Source of the DNA: Chloroflexota bacterium
Lineage (GTDB): Bacteria; Chloroflexota; Dehalococcoidia; SZUA-161; SpSt-899
Length of the DNA stretch: 42,254 nt
Direction: 5' to 3'
NCBI GenBank assembly: GCA_013203045.1
Contig: JABMQN010000009.1
Span: 1 to 42,254, forward strand
The notes under the pieces are model-generated. The model saw only the letters and a list, made by a program, of their open reading frames with translations, searched no databases and was not told the origin of the DNA. Made by a program: the position numbers and the translations under genes. Within the stretch, counting starts at the first letter, position 1, and each line of letters begins with the position of its first letter. Positions 33,676 to 41,456 of this stretch are shown here, one piece after another.

Positions 33676-34173
33676 TCAGAGCAGTGTAGCTGCCTGATCA
33701 GCCAATACGATTTGCGTCGGAACATATTTTATGGGACTTGGCCCCAGCTCTCTGATGCGCTTTTCAAATGTGTTTATCCGTCTGGCTAGAAAATCCCCGT
33801 CTCCTAATGGCACTTCAACCAGATGCACGCGCTTTGATCCTAATCCTAACAAGTTTAACATCTTTTTGATCTGTGCTACTGACTCCTTTGCTCTATCTAC
33901 CCCGAACTCATAATGACAGCTTCCAGATGGGCATCCTAATAGCAATACCCCATCAGCACCAAATTCGAAGGCTTTCAATACTAAGCCAGTGTTGATTCTC
34001 CCAAGGCACATAAGCCTTATGAGTTGCACACTTGGAGCGTATTTAAGTTTTTTTACGCCAGCCATTTCGAGACCGCTATAAGCACCCCAATTGCACACGA
34101 AACCAACTATTCGAGGTTCAGACTCATCTCTACATATTCTGAATTCTTGGGGAATCTTTCTTTTTCTGGCCAT
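33676..34173 (-). CDS. MvhD/FrhD-like hydrogenase iron-sulfur subunit
   Basis: A 165-residue MvhD-family electron-transfer protein: VGFVCNWGAYSGLEMAGV, RLMCLGRINTGLVLKAFEFGADGVLLLGCPSGSCHYEFG. MvhD normally binds a [2Fe-2S] cluster through five conserved cysteines; here Cys27, Cys56, Cys81 and Cys86 are kept but the second Cys of CNWC is Gly30. The MvhD domain fused to HdrA in the same operon retains that Cys. The start at ATG 34173 is chosen (AAAGG upstream); an in-frame TTG at 34197 has no ribosome binding site. First gene of the hdr transcript. Confidence 0.82.
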   Translation of the reverse strand: MARKRKIPQEFRICRDESEPRIVGFVCNWGAYSGLEMAGVKKLKYAPSVQLIRLMCLGRINTGLVLKAFEFGADGVLLLGCPSGSCHYEFGVDRAKESVAQIKKMLNLLGLGSKRVHLVEVPLGDGDFLARRINTFEKRIRELGPSPIKYVPTQIVLADQAATLL

Positions 34174-34256
34174 AACCTTTACTACTCTTGAAACCAATAA
34201 AAACTATATCAGCCCGCACTTATTTCTCACAGTTAAAATAGCACACCGACAATTGG

Positions 34257-34286
34257 ATTCTATCACAGTGCATTCCTCCATCTCAA
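34257..34286 (-). promoter_or_regulatory. promoter of the mvhD-hdr operon
   Basis: On the minus strand TTGAGA (34281-34286) and TAGAAT (34257-34262) are 18 bases apart, and TGA before the -10 gives an extended -10. The leader to the mvhD-like start would be about 75 bases. Confidence 0.45.
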
Positions 34287-34308
34287 CTTGAACGTTCCCT
34301 ACATACTC

Positions 34309-35028
34309 TCAATCAACCAGGAATTTAATCCCGGACATAGCAAAATAACCTCCCAATCCAACCAAAGCTACGCCGCACACCAATAGCAACCAAGAATACA
34401 CTGTATCATTAATAGCCTTTCTCCCTGTTGCAATAATGAAAGTAATGAGTGAGTACCATACTAGATCAGACAGAATATGCCCACTAAAAAAGGACGCAAT
34501 CCCGCCAGTTCCTAATTCTTTCGACCATAATAGATAAGTCATTCCAATAGTCGCCCACCAGATAAACCAATAAGGATTTGACATGCTGACAAATATGCCA
34601 GCGATGATCATTCTCCTGTTTTCGACCAGACTCGACGAAGTTTCCAACTTGAGGGGCACTTTTAGCCAACCCTGCCGAGCCATGGCTATCCCCATTACAA
34701 TAAGCACCAATCCTCCCGCTAACCCAACAATGCTAGTGAACGTGTCTCCTTCCACAAACTGGTTCAATCCCAAAACGAGAGCAACTATCAGTGTCAGTTC
34801 CAGTATGGCATGACCCAAGACGATGAGTGGCCCAGCCCAGAATCCAAATCTAGCTGAAGCGCTGATGGTATACGCTAAAAGTGGACCGGGCATCATAGCT
34901 CCTGAGAAACCAATGAGGAAGGCTGTGATAAAAATCAAATGTATACTTGGATCGGGTAACGGTTCTTCGAGCACGAGTCGAGTATAGCAAAGCGATAAAT
35001 ACGGTGCAATGAACCCCGGTACGATCAA
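34309..35028 (-). CDS. LysE family exporter
   Basis: A 239-residue membrane protein with about six hydrophobic segments. GFSGAMMPGPLLAYTIS near the N-terminus is the LysE/RhtB signature (usual form TPGP), and MSNPYWFIWWATIGM in the middle is also typical. Exports an amino acid or similar small molecule; substrate unknown. The start is uncertain: TTG 35028 overlaps the stop of the upstream MFS gene, and a GTG in the LVLEEPL segment is an alternative. Confidence 0.8.
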   Translation of the reverse strand: MIVPGFIAPYLSLCYTRLVLEEPLPDPSIHLIFITAFLIGFSGAMMPGPLLAYTISASARFGFWAGPLIVLGHAILELTLIVALVLGLNQFVEGDTFTSIVGLAGGLVLIVMGIAMARQGWLKVPLKLETSSSLVENRRMIIAGIFVSMSNPYWFIWWATIGMTYLLWSKELGTGGIASFFSGHILSDLVWYSLITFIIATGRKAINDTVYSWLLLVCGVALVGLGGYFAMSGIKFLVD

Positions 35029-36281
35029 GTATCAACGTGAGGATTGATCGGTACTTTGGTCGTTGGCCTCAATCTAAGTGCGCCGATTGCCCCAAGAAAT
35101 GCCACTCCAGCGGCAAAGAGAAAGGCAGGTGAATGAGTATCGGCAGCATCTGCCATAACGCCAGCGACACTTGGACCAATAACCTGCCCGATGCCAAAAA
35201 AAAGCGTGATGAAACCCAACGCCGCTGGTGCGAGCCTTGGTCCCAGCAAATCTCCACAAGCAGCGGTCATAATAGCCGGAATGCTCCATGCAGAAAGTCC
35301 GAACAACACCGCAGCGAGAATGAATCCGGCAGTTTCCAGCCACAATGCAAATATACTGAAGGCAATAGTATGTATCAGGTACACGATGACCAGAGCCCTT
35401 TTGCGCCCAATGTGATCAGATACCGTTCCCCAAATAACTCCGCACAACAGGCTCACACAGCCTATTAACATGAAAAGATTGCCGGCTGATTCGTCGGTAT
35501 ATCCCCCTTCCGATGTCAAATGATCTTTAAAGAAAGTCATGAATATGATATAAGACATACCAAAAGCAATGTATACCAGCCCCAAGTGCCACACAGCGGC
35601 TGATCGATATACCTTCCCCCAATGTAACCCTTTTGCTCTAGTGACGATTTCCGAATTCCCATCATTGTCACCCACCGGTTTGAGGCCTTTTTCCGCCGGG
35701 TTATTTCTCAATAGAATCATCGCCATTACTGCCAAAAGTATTGTTATCCCTCCGAAAAGGACCCACGCCGTACGCCAACCGTCCTCATCGTTTGCGCCCA
35801 GAATCGGTGGAACAATCGATCCTACAAATATTAATCCCAGCGACGATCCCGTCACAGCAACACCCGACGCAAGCCCAAGCTTTTTCGGCGCGAACCACGA
35901 GGCCAGGAGTCCCATTACCGGAACATTGCTGGCACCGCTTCCCATTCCAGCAAGTAACTGACACGAAACCGCCATCAGTAATCCATTGGCAAAACCCGTA
36001 AGTATCATTCCTACACCCGTCGCCAAGAGCCCCACAGCAATCACTATACGAGCACCTATTCGCGAGGCAATTACTCCGCCAATAATGGATAATGCCAGAT
36101 ATCCCAGCAAACCCGATGCCGCTAGAACCCCAGCACCGGTGGACCCGATTCCCAGGCCTTCCTTCATCTCAGGCAATATCATCGAATAACCAAACCGTGC
36201 CAATCCCAGCGACCCGAACACCACCAGCACACCCATACCCAGCACAACCCAGCTGTAATGAAGACGAGGGGAAGAATTCAT
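35025..36281 (-). CDS. major facilitator superfamily transporter
   Basis: A 12-helix MFS permease of about 418 residues. LARFGYSMILPEMKEGLG in the first helix region resembles YbfB/YjiJ-type or OFA-like carriers; GTVSDHIGRKRALVI in the loop between helices 8 and 9 is the MFS D-x-x-G-R-K/R motif. The substrate cannot be deduced. ATG 36281 with AAAGG upstream is preferred to an in-frame TTG at 36311. It overlaps the LysE-type gene by four bases, so both carriers are probably made together. Confidence 0.85.
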   Translation of the reverse strand: MNSSPRLHYSWVVLGMGVLVVFGSLGLARFGYSMILPEMKEGLGIGSTGAGVLAASGLLGYLALSIIGGVIASRIGARIVIAVGLLATGVGMILTGFANGLLMAVSCQLLAGMGSGASNVPVMGLLASWFAPKKLGLASGVAVTGSSLGLIFVGSIVPPILGANDEDGWRTAWVLFGGITILLAVMAMILLRNNPAEKGLKPVGDNDGNSEIVTRAKGLHWGKVYRSAAVWHLGLVYIAFGMSYIIFMTFFKDHLTSEGGYTDESAGNLFMLIGCVSLLCGVIWGTVSDHIGRKRALVIVYLIHTIAFSIFALWLETAGFILAAVLFGLSAWSIPAIMTAACGDLLGPRLAPAALGFITLFFGIGQVIGPSVAGVMADAADTHSPAFLFAAGVAFLGAIGALRLRPTTKVPINPHVDT

Positions 36282-36330
36282 AATGAAAATACCTTTTTGA
36301 CTATCAGACAATACTTCATTTTTAACAACA

Positions 36331-36365
36331 AACGCCTTGAGCGAAGATCAATCGCTCAAGGCGTT
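36331..36365 (-). terminator. terminator of the ior-paaK-ACT operon
   Basis: AACGCCTTGAGCGA (36331-36344) and TCGCTCAAGGCGTT (36352-36365) are perfect 14-bp arms around a seven-base loop. On the minus strand a T-rich TGTTGTT follows. It separates the ACT-domain gene from the MFS gene. Confidence 0.75.
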
Positions 36366-36395
36366 ATTAAATCATGGACAAGGCCCAAAAACCGC

Positions 36396-36791
36396 TTATA
36401 TTCCTTCAAGAATTTGTTCAGCTTTATCTAGATCATCAGCCTTCAGGACCACTATGGTTTTTTTCGAGATCGCATCAGTAGCAGCGTAAAAGTACTTAAG
36501 ATTCACTCCAGCCTCTGACAGAGGTTTTACCACGTTGTTCAACAGCCCGCCAGGAGTATCAGGGATCTCGGCACTCACGATCCAATCCATTCGTGCAGTG
36601 AAACCGGCTTCACGCAATGCTTCCATCCCACGTTCGGCGTCAGGGAAAATCATACGTACGATACCGAATTCACCTGATTCGCTGATGGAGAGTGCACGCA
36701 AATTGATTCCATTTTTCTCCATCACTTCAAGAATGGCTAACAATCGACCAGGTTGATTCTGAACAAAAACAGACACTTGCTTAATTCTCAT
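36396..36791 (-). CDS. tandem ACT domain protein
   Basis: A 131-residue protein made of two ACT domains: IKQVSVFVQNQPGRLLAILEVM (first) and VSAEIPDTPGGLLNNVVKPLSEAGVNL (second). ACT domains bind amino acids or related ligands. Proteins like this commonly sit next to phenylacetate-CoA ligase and indolepyruvate oxidoreductase genes and may sense an aromatic amino acid, which is inference. GGAGG is upstream of the ATG. It lies 30 bases after the paaK-like stop and ends the operon. Confidence 0.88.
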   Translation of the reverse strand: MRIKQVSVFVQNQPGRLLAILEVMEKNGINLRALSISESGEFGIVRMIFPDAERGMEALREAGFTARMDWIVSAEIPDTPGGLLNNVVKPLSEAGVNLKYFYAATDAISKKTIVVLKADDLDKAEQILEGI

Positions 36792-36821
36792 TACCAGCTT
36801 CCCTCCTTACTGCACATAATA

Positions 36822-38135
36822 CTATGTATCTGGGAGCTCAGAACGGTCAAACACTCTTTTCGCTTTCCCTTCAGTCCTTGCGATCGTCTTGGGCTCCACC
36901 AATTTTATTTTTGCGGCAATCGCCAGCACGCTATCCATCTCAGCCCGCAGTTTTGCCTCCAGGCTCTCCATCTTCTGCATTTCGTCTGAGAAAACATCAT
37001 CGGAAACCTCAACCCATACTTCCAGGTAATCCGATTTAAATCCCTCCTGTCTGTCTACAACGATCATATAGTGGGGTTCAACGCCCTCAACATCAAGCAG
37101 GACGCTTTCAATCTGAGAAGGAAATACATTTACACCCTTAATCACCAACATATCATCGGTACGCCCAGTAATTCGCGACATTCTCACATGGGTTCTTCCG
37201 CATTCACAGGGCTCAGGATTGAGGCTGGTGATATCCTTGGTCCTGAACCGCATCACCGGTTGGGCTTCCTTTGTAAGAGTCGTCAGAACCAGTTCGCCCG
37301 TCTCACCATAAGGCAATTGTTCGCCAGTTTCAGGATTGATTATTTCAGCCAGGAAATGGTCTTCCGCAATATGCATTCCGCACTGATAGGGACATTCCGT
37401 GGAAACACCCGGTCCGATGATCTCAGTAAGGCCATAGATATTTATAGCTGAAATCCCCATCTTTCCTTGAATATCCTTGCGCATTTGCTCAGACCAGGGC
37501 TCAGCTCCAAATACACCAACTCGAAGTTTTGATTCCCGTATATCTACTCCCATTTCAAGTGCCGTTTCGTTCAAAATAAGCGAATACGAAGGAGTGCAGG
37601 TAATGACTGTGGTTCCCAGGTCCTGCATCAGGAGTATTTGCCGTTTGGTATTTCCGCCACCTGTGGGAATCACCGAGGCGCCAAGACATTCAGCACCATA
37701 ATGGAATCCAAGTCCCCCAGTGAACAGACCGTACCCATACGCATTCTGAAGTACATCATCCTTGTTCACACCAGCCGTTGCCAGAGTACGGGCCATTATC
37801 TCCGACCATGTATCGATATCTTTCTGAGTATAAGGAGCAATTACCGGTTTGCCAGTAGTACCGCTAGATGAATGAACACGAACCACCTCGTCCATAGGCA
37901 CAGCTAACAGCCCAAATGGATAGTTATCCCGAAAATCCAGTTTGCTGGTAAAAGGCAGTTTGGTGATATCCTTTAGCGACTGTACGTCACCGGGCTTGAT
38001 ACCCCTCTCTTTAAACGCCCTCTGATAATAGGGCGACTTTTCAGCTACGTAAGCTACTATCGCTTTTAGTCGCTCAAGCTGTAGCTTTTCCAGATCACCT
38101 CTGGACATCTGTTCATGCTTGGGATCACGAATCAT
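36822..38135 (-). CDS. paaK: phenylacetate-CoA ligase (AMP-forming)
   Basis: A 437-residue adenylate-forming enzyme activating phenylacetate or a related aryl acid to its CoA ester. [17 protein letters not shown] is the ATP/AMP loop, [18 protein letters not shown] the A5 region, [19 protein letters not shown] the zinc or turn motif typical of PaaK, and [12 protein letters not shown] the C-terminal lysine region. ATG 38135 with GAGGTG before it is preferred to TTG 38147. In this cluster it may run in reverse, conserving as ATP the aryl-acyl-CoA energy from IorAB, or activate the acid; the direction cannot be told from sequence. Confidence 0.92.
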   Translation of the reverse strand: MIRDPKHEQMSRGDLEKLQLERLKAIVAYVAEKSPYYQRAFKERGIKPGDVQSLKDITKLPFTSKLDFRDNYPFGLLAVPMDEVVRVHSSSGTTGKPVIAPYTQKDIDTWSEIMARTLATAGVNKDDVLQNAYGYGLFTGGLGFHYGAECLGASVIPTGGGNTKRQILLMQDLGTTVITCTPSYSLILNETALEMGVDIRESKLRVGVFGAEPWSEQMRKDIQGKMGISAINIYGLTEIIGPGVSTECPYQCGMHIAEDHFLAEIINPETGEQLPYGETGELVLTTLTKEAQPVMRFRTKDITSLNPEPCECGRTHVRMSRITGRTDDMLVIKGVNVFPSQIESVLLDVEGVEPHYMIVVDRQEGFKSDYLEVWVEVSDDVFSDEMQKMESLEAKLRAEMDSVLAIAAKIKLVEPKTIARTEGKAKRVFDRSELPDT

Positions 38136-38148
38136 TGTACACCTCAAA

Positions 38149-38745
38149 TTAATGTTTCATAGATCGGGTTTCTTCAACCCCTCGATGAAAAGCCTGAAGA
38201 CTGGAATCCAGGAACTTCGGTGGAACCTTCTTTCGGATATCATCCAACCACTTTTCCGTATCTAAATCCAGGAACGTTGATAAGGCACCCATCATTACAA
38301 TATTAAGAGCCTTTGGATTACCGACTTCCGCTCCTATACGAGTGGCCGGAATGAGATATATTTTTTCTGTCCGCTCTTGTAAAGTTCCCTTTATTTCCTC
38401 CCAGTCCGGGTAGGGAAACGCGCCACTCATGGCCGATATTGGAACAACTACCACATCAGCTACTATCACCACACCTCCCGGTTTAAGCCAGGCTGCCCAT
38501 CGCGCCGTCTCCACTTCTTCGAAACTGATTAAGAAATCGGCTTCCCCTTTTTTGATCGTGGGGGAAAAAACTTTCTCCCCCCAGCGAACGTTGCTAACAA
38601 CGCTTCCCCCGCGCTGCGCCATCCCCAGAGAATCGGTCTTCTTGACATCATAACCAGCGTTCATTCCGATCTCTGACATTGCATCGCTAGCCAGAATAAC
38701 GCCCTGACCACCAACTCCAACCATCAATACGTTCACATCTTTCAT
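38149..38745 (-). CDS. iorB: indolepyruvate:ferredoxin oxidoreductase, beta subunit
   Basis: A 198-residue gamma-domain subunit beginning [21 protein letters not shown], the glycine-rich CoA-pocket motif, with [22 protein letters not shown]. With IorA it oxidises aryl pyruvates (from Trp, Phe, Tyr) to aryl-acyl-CoA and CO2, reducing ferredoxin. The ATG at 38745 overlaps the iorA stop (ATGA) and has GGAG upstream; earlier in-frame codons lie within iorA. Confidence 0.93.
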   Translation of the reverse strand: MKDVNVLMVGVGGQGVILASDAMSEIGMNAGYDVKKTDSLGMAQRGGSVVSNVRWGEKVFSPTIKKGEADFLISFEEVETARWAAWLKPGGVVIVADVVVVPISAMSGAFPYPDWEEIKGTLQERTEKIYLIPATRIGAEVGNPKALNIVMMGALSTFLDLDTEKWLDDIRKKVPPKFLDSSLQAFHRGVEETRSMKH

Positions 38746-40547
38746 GACTTCATCTCCACGATAGCTTCTGATGGGCAAACCTGCTCACATACACCACATC
38801 CCACGCAAACCGCTGAATCTATCTGGACCTTTTCATCCCAGATGCATATCGCCGGGCAACCAACATCCAGGCAATCATGGCATTCTACACACAAATCCTG
38901 ATCCACCTGGCGTGGAGTCCATTTAATTTTTTCTCTAAGCACACACGGTCCACGAGCTATAATCACGGAAGGTTCTGCGTTCTCCACACATCGCTTCAGG
39001 GTAGTCTCGAAAGCATCCAGGTCGTACACACTTACAACATTGAGGTCTTTTATACCGATCCCTTCCACCAGCTTCTCCAGATTAACCAGGGGACCCTGCT
39101 CTCCAGTCACCGATACCCCGGTTCCCGGATGTCCCTGGTGGCCAGTCATAGCCGTCGTGCTATTATCCAGGATGATTACTGTGCCCTCCGATTGTTTATA
39201 CACCATATCAGCAAGTCCGGTTATGCCAGAATGCATGAACGTAGAATCACCCAGCACAGCTACACTCTTGTTCGGTATGCCCGCTTTTTCCAACCCGGTA
39301 GAATGCCCTATACTAGCTCCCATACAAGCGCAAGTATCCAAAGCGCCCAGTGGCTCATAAACCCCCAGTGTATAGCATCCGATATCGCTGGTTACGACTA
39401 TTTCATTTTCAGTCATCTCCCTCGGGGTTGGTGATGGTTTGATATTGGGATCAAATCCCAGCTTCCTTAGTACGAACTCCGGTCCCACGTGAGGACAGCC
39501 GGCACAAAGTTGCGGTCTTCTCGGAGGAATTGTCACTTTCGATGTTGCCACCGCTGAAGGCAGGACTGATTCCGAAATCAGTCCTGCTTTGACGGCTCCG
39601 GCTTCTACAATCTCCGGATTGAGTTCACCAATGATTGGAATAAACTCTTTCCCTGAGACCTCAATACCCAACAACCGGACTTCCTCTTCCAGATGAGGGT
39701 CCAGTTCCTCAACCACTATCACCTTCTCAACTTCGGCGGCGAATTTTCGAACCAGGTTGGCCGGAATCGGATAGGTGGTTACCAGCTTGAGGAATGAGGC
39801 ATTCTTGAACACTTCTCGGGCATACTGATACGCCACACCACTGGAAATCACACCCAGTTTGCGGTCATTCAGTATCATCTCGTTAAGAGGAAATTCCTCG
39901 ACCCACTCACGGAGCCGTGCGATTCTTTCCTCCATGGCAACCCTATGTACACGCGCGTTTGATGGTACCATCACATATTTGGCGGATGAACGCAGAAACC
40001 CCGGTTTCTTGAGATCAGTCGTACGTTCTCTGCTCACATCAACCGTACACTTACAATGAGAAATGCGAGTGGTTGAACGAAAGAGCACAGGTGTATCGAA
40101 TTCCTCACTAATTTTGAAGGCCCGGTCCATCAAATCGTACGCTTCCTGGCTATCAGTTGGCTCCAACATGGGGACTTTGGCAAATTTGGCAAAGTGACGG
40201 TTGTCCTGTTCTCCCTGCGAACTATGTTCGCCAGGATCATCACAAGAGATGACGACTATCCCGGCATTGGTTCCGGTAGTTGCCAGCGCGAAGAAGGGAT
40301 CTGCAGCCACGTTCAATCCCACATGCTTCATTATCACGAGTGTCCTGACCCCCCCGTATGCTGCTCCCATACCCACTTCCAGAGCTACCTTTTCATTAAT
40401 CGACCACTCAGTATACATACCTTCCATAGGAGCCATTGTCTGCAATATCTCTGTACTTGGCGTGCCCGGATATGCTGTGGCAAATCCCACACCAGCATGA
40501 TAAGCCCCCAAAGCGATAGCTTCATTACCTGATAATAACTGCTTCAT
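38742..40547 (-). CDS. iorA: indolepyruvate:ferredoxin oxidoreductase, alpha subunit
   Basis: The 601-residue alpha subunit. The N-terminal pyrimidine domain shows YPGTPSTEILQTM and EWSINEKVALEVGMGAAYGG. The ThDP domain has CAGCPHVGPEF, DIGCYTLG and GDSTFMHSGITGLADMVYK with NSTTAMTGHQGHPGTG. The C-terminal ferredoxin domain has CVECHDCLDVGCPA and CVGCGVCEQVCP for two [4Fe-4S] clusters. Full length. First gene of iorA-iorB-paaK-ACT. Confidence 0.95.
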   Translation of the reverse strand: MKQLLSGNEAIALGAYHAGVGFATAYPGTPSTEILQTMAPMEGMYTEWSINEKVALEVGMGAAYGGVRTLVIMKHVGLNVAADPFFALATTGTNAGIVVISCDDPGEHSSQGEQDNRHFAKFAKVPMLEPTDSQEAYDLMDRAFKISEEFDTPVLFRSTTRISHCKCTVDVSRERTTDLKKPGFLRSSAKYVMVPSNARVHRVAMEERIARLREWVEEFPLNEMILNDRKLGVISSGVAYQYAREVFKNASFLKLVTTYPIPANLVRKFAAEVEKVIVVEELDPHLEEEVRLLGIEVSGKEFIPIIGELNPEIVEAGAVKAGLISESVLPSAVATSKVTIPPRRPQLCAGCPHVGPEFVLRKLGFDPNIKPSPTPREMTENEIVVTSDIGCYTLGVYEPLGALDTCACMGASIGHSTGLEKAGIPNKSVAVLGDSTFMHSGITGLADMVYKQSEGTVIILDNSTTAMTGHQGHPGTGVSVTGEQGPLVNLEKLVEGIGIKDLNVVSVYDLDAFETTLKRCVENAEPSVIIARGPCVLREKIKWTPRQVDQDLCVECHDCLDVGCPAICIWDEKVQIDSAVCVGCGVCEQVCPSEAIVEMKS

Positions 40548-40568
40548 ATTTCACCTGCCTGATAAATG

Positions 40569-40667
40569 GTTAGTTGGTTGGATAGTTAATTGGTTCCCCT
40601 TTCCCAACCATCAACTACCAACTCCTCATATTCTCTCTGAGCCCTCTGTGTCTCTGTGGCTATCATC
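40569..40667. repeat. intergenic repeat region upstream of iorA
   Basis: GTTGGATAGTTAATTGGTT and AACCATCAACTACCAAC are imperfect inverted repeats that could form a hairpin. They are followed by a CTCTGTG-rich stretch (CCCTCTGTGTCTCTGTGGCT), a kind of intergenic repeat seen in many unrelated bacterial genomes. A shorter related piece (CACAGAGAGCACTGAGA) occurs at about 21590-21606 just before trpE. No coding potential is seen. Confidence 0.4.
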
Positions 40668-40697
40668 CCCGTGCCATTTTACTATTGCACCTACGGC

Positions 40698-41456
40698 CTA
40701 TGCCACCGATTTACCCAGATACGCCTGCCTCACTTGATCGTTTCCCATAAGCTCTTTGGCAGTGCCCTCAATTGTTATTCGACCGCGTTCCATTACATAC
40801 CCGCGATCGGCGATTTTTAGCGCCGCGTTTGCATCCTGTTCCACCAATAAAATCGTTAATCCTTCATCCCTTAGCCTGCGAAGAAGCCTGAGTATGTCCC
40901 TCACCAGGTTTGGTGCCAGGCCAAGCGAAGGTTCATCCAACAGGAGCATCTTTGGAGATGACATCAAAGCTCGTCCAATCGCCAGCATTTGCTGTTCCCC
41001 ACCACTCAAGCTACCTGCTTTCTGTCTAGACCTCTCCTCTAAAATTGGGAAGAGTTGATAAACATTCTTTAATCTTGACTGAAAAACAGAACTGCGTAGA
41101 AACCATCCAACAGGCCCAACAGCACCTAATCTGGTTTTGGCGCATTCTGTATAGGCCCCTAATGTTAAATTATCTTTCACTGACATTGACCCAAAAATCT
41201 GCCTGCCCTCTGGAACATATCCCAATCCGAGTCGTACGGTTTCATATGAGGGCAAACCTGTGAGACGGCTGCTGCCAAGCCAGATATTACCACTATGCAA
41301 AGGTACTACACCTGTAATAGCGTTCATCAGGCTTGTCTTACCCGCTCCATTAGCACCGATGAGAGTCACTATCTCGCCTTCGTTCACTACCAGTGATGCC
41401 TCTCTCACAGCAGAGGAGCGGCCATATATTACAAATACACTTTCAACTTTTAGCAT
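40698..41456 (-). CDS. livF: branched-chain amino acid-type ABC transporter ATPase LivF
   Basis: A 252-residue ABC ATPase. Walker A GANGAGKTS, GYVPEGRQIFGSMSV (Q-loop region with the LivF-typical PEGR), signature LSGGEQQM, Walker B MLLLDEPSLGLAP and H-loop replaced context LVEQDANAAL are all in order. Slightly longer than usual because of a segment after NLTLGAY (ECAKTRLGAVGPVGWFLRSS). Imports branched-chain amino acids or other HAAT-family substrates. Its start overlaps the livG stop (TAATG at 41456). Confidence 0.9.
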   Translation of the reverse strand: MLKVESVFVIYGRSSAVREASLVVNEGEIVTLIGANGAGKTSLMNAITGVVPLHSGNIWLGSSRLTGLPSYETVRLGLGYVPEGRQIFGSMSVKDNLTLGAYTECAKTRLGAVGPVGWFLRSSVFQSRLKNVYQLFPILEERSRQKAGSLSGGEQQMLAIGRALMSSPKMLLLDEPSLGLAPNLVRDILRLLRRLRDEGLTILLVEQDANAALKIADRGYVMERGRITIEGTAKELMGNDQVRQAYLGKSVA

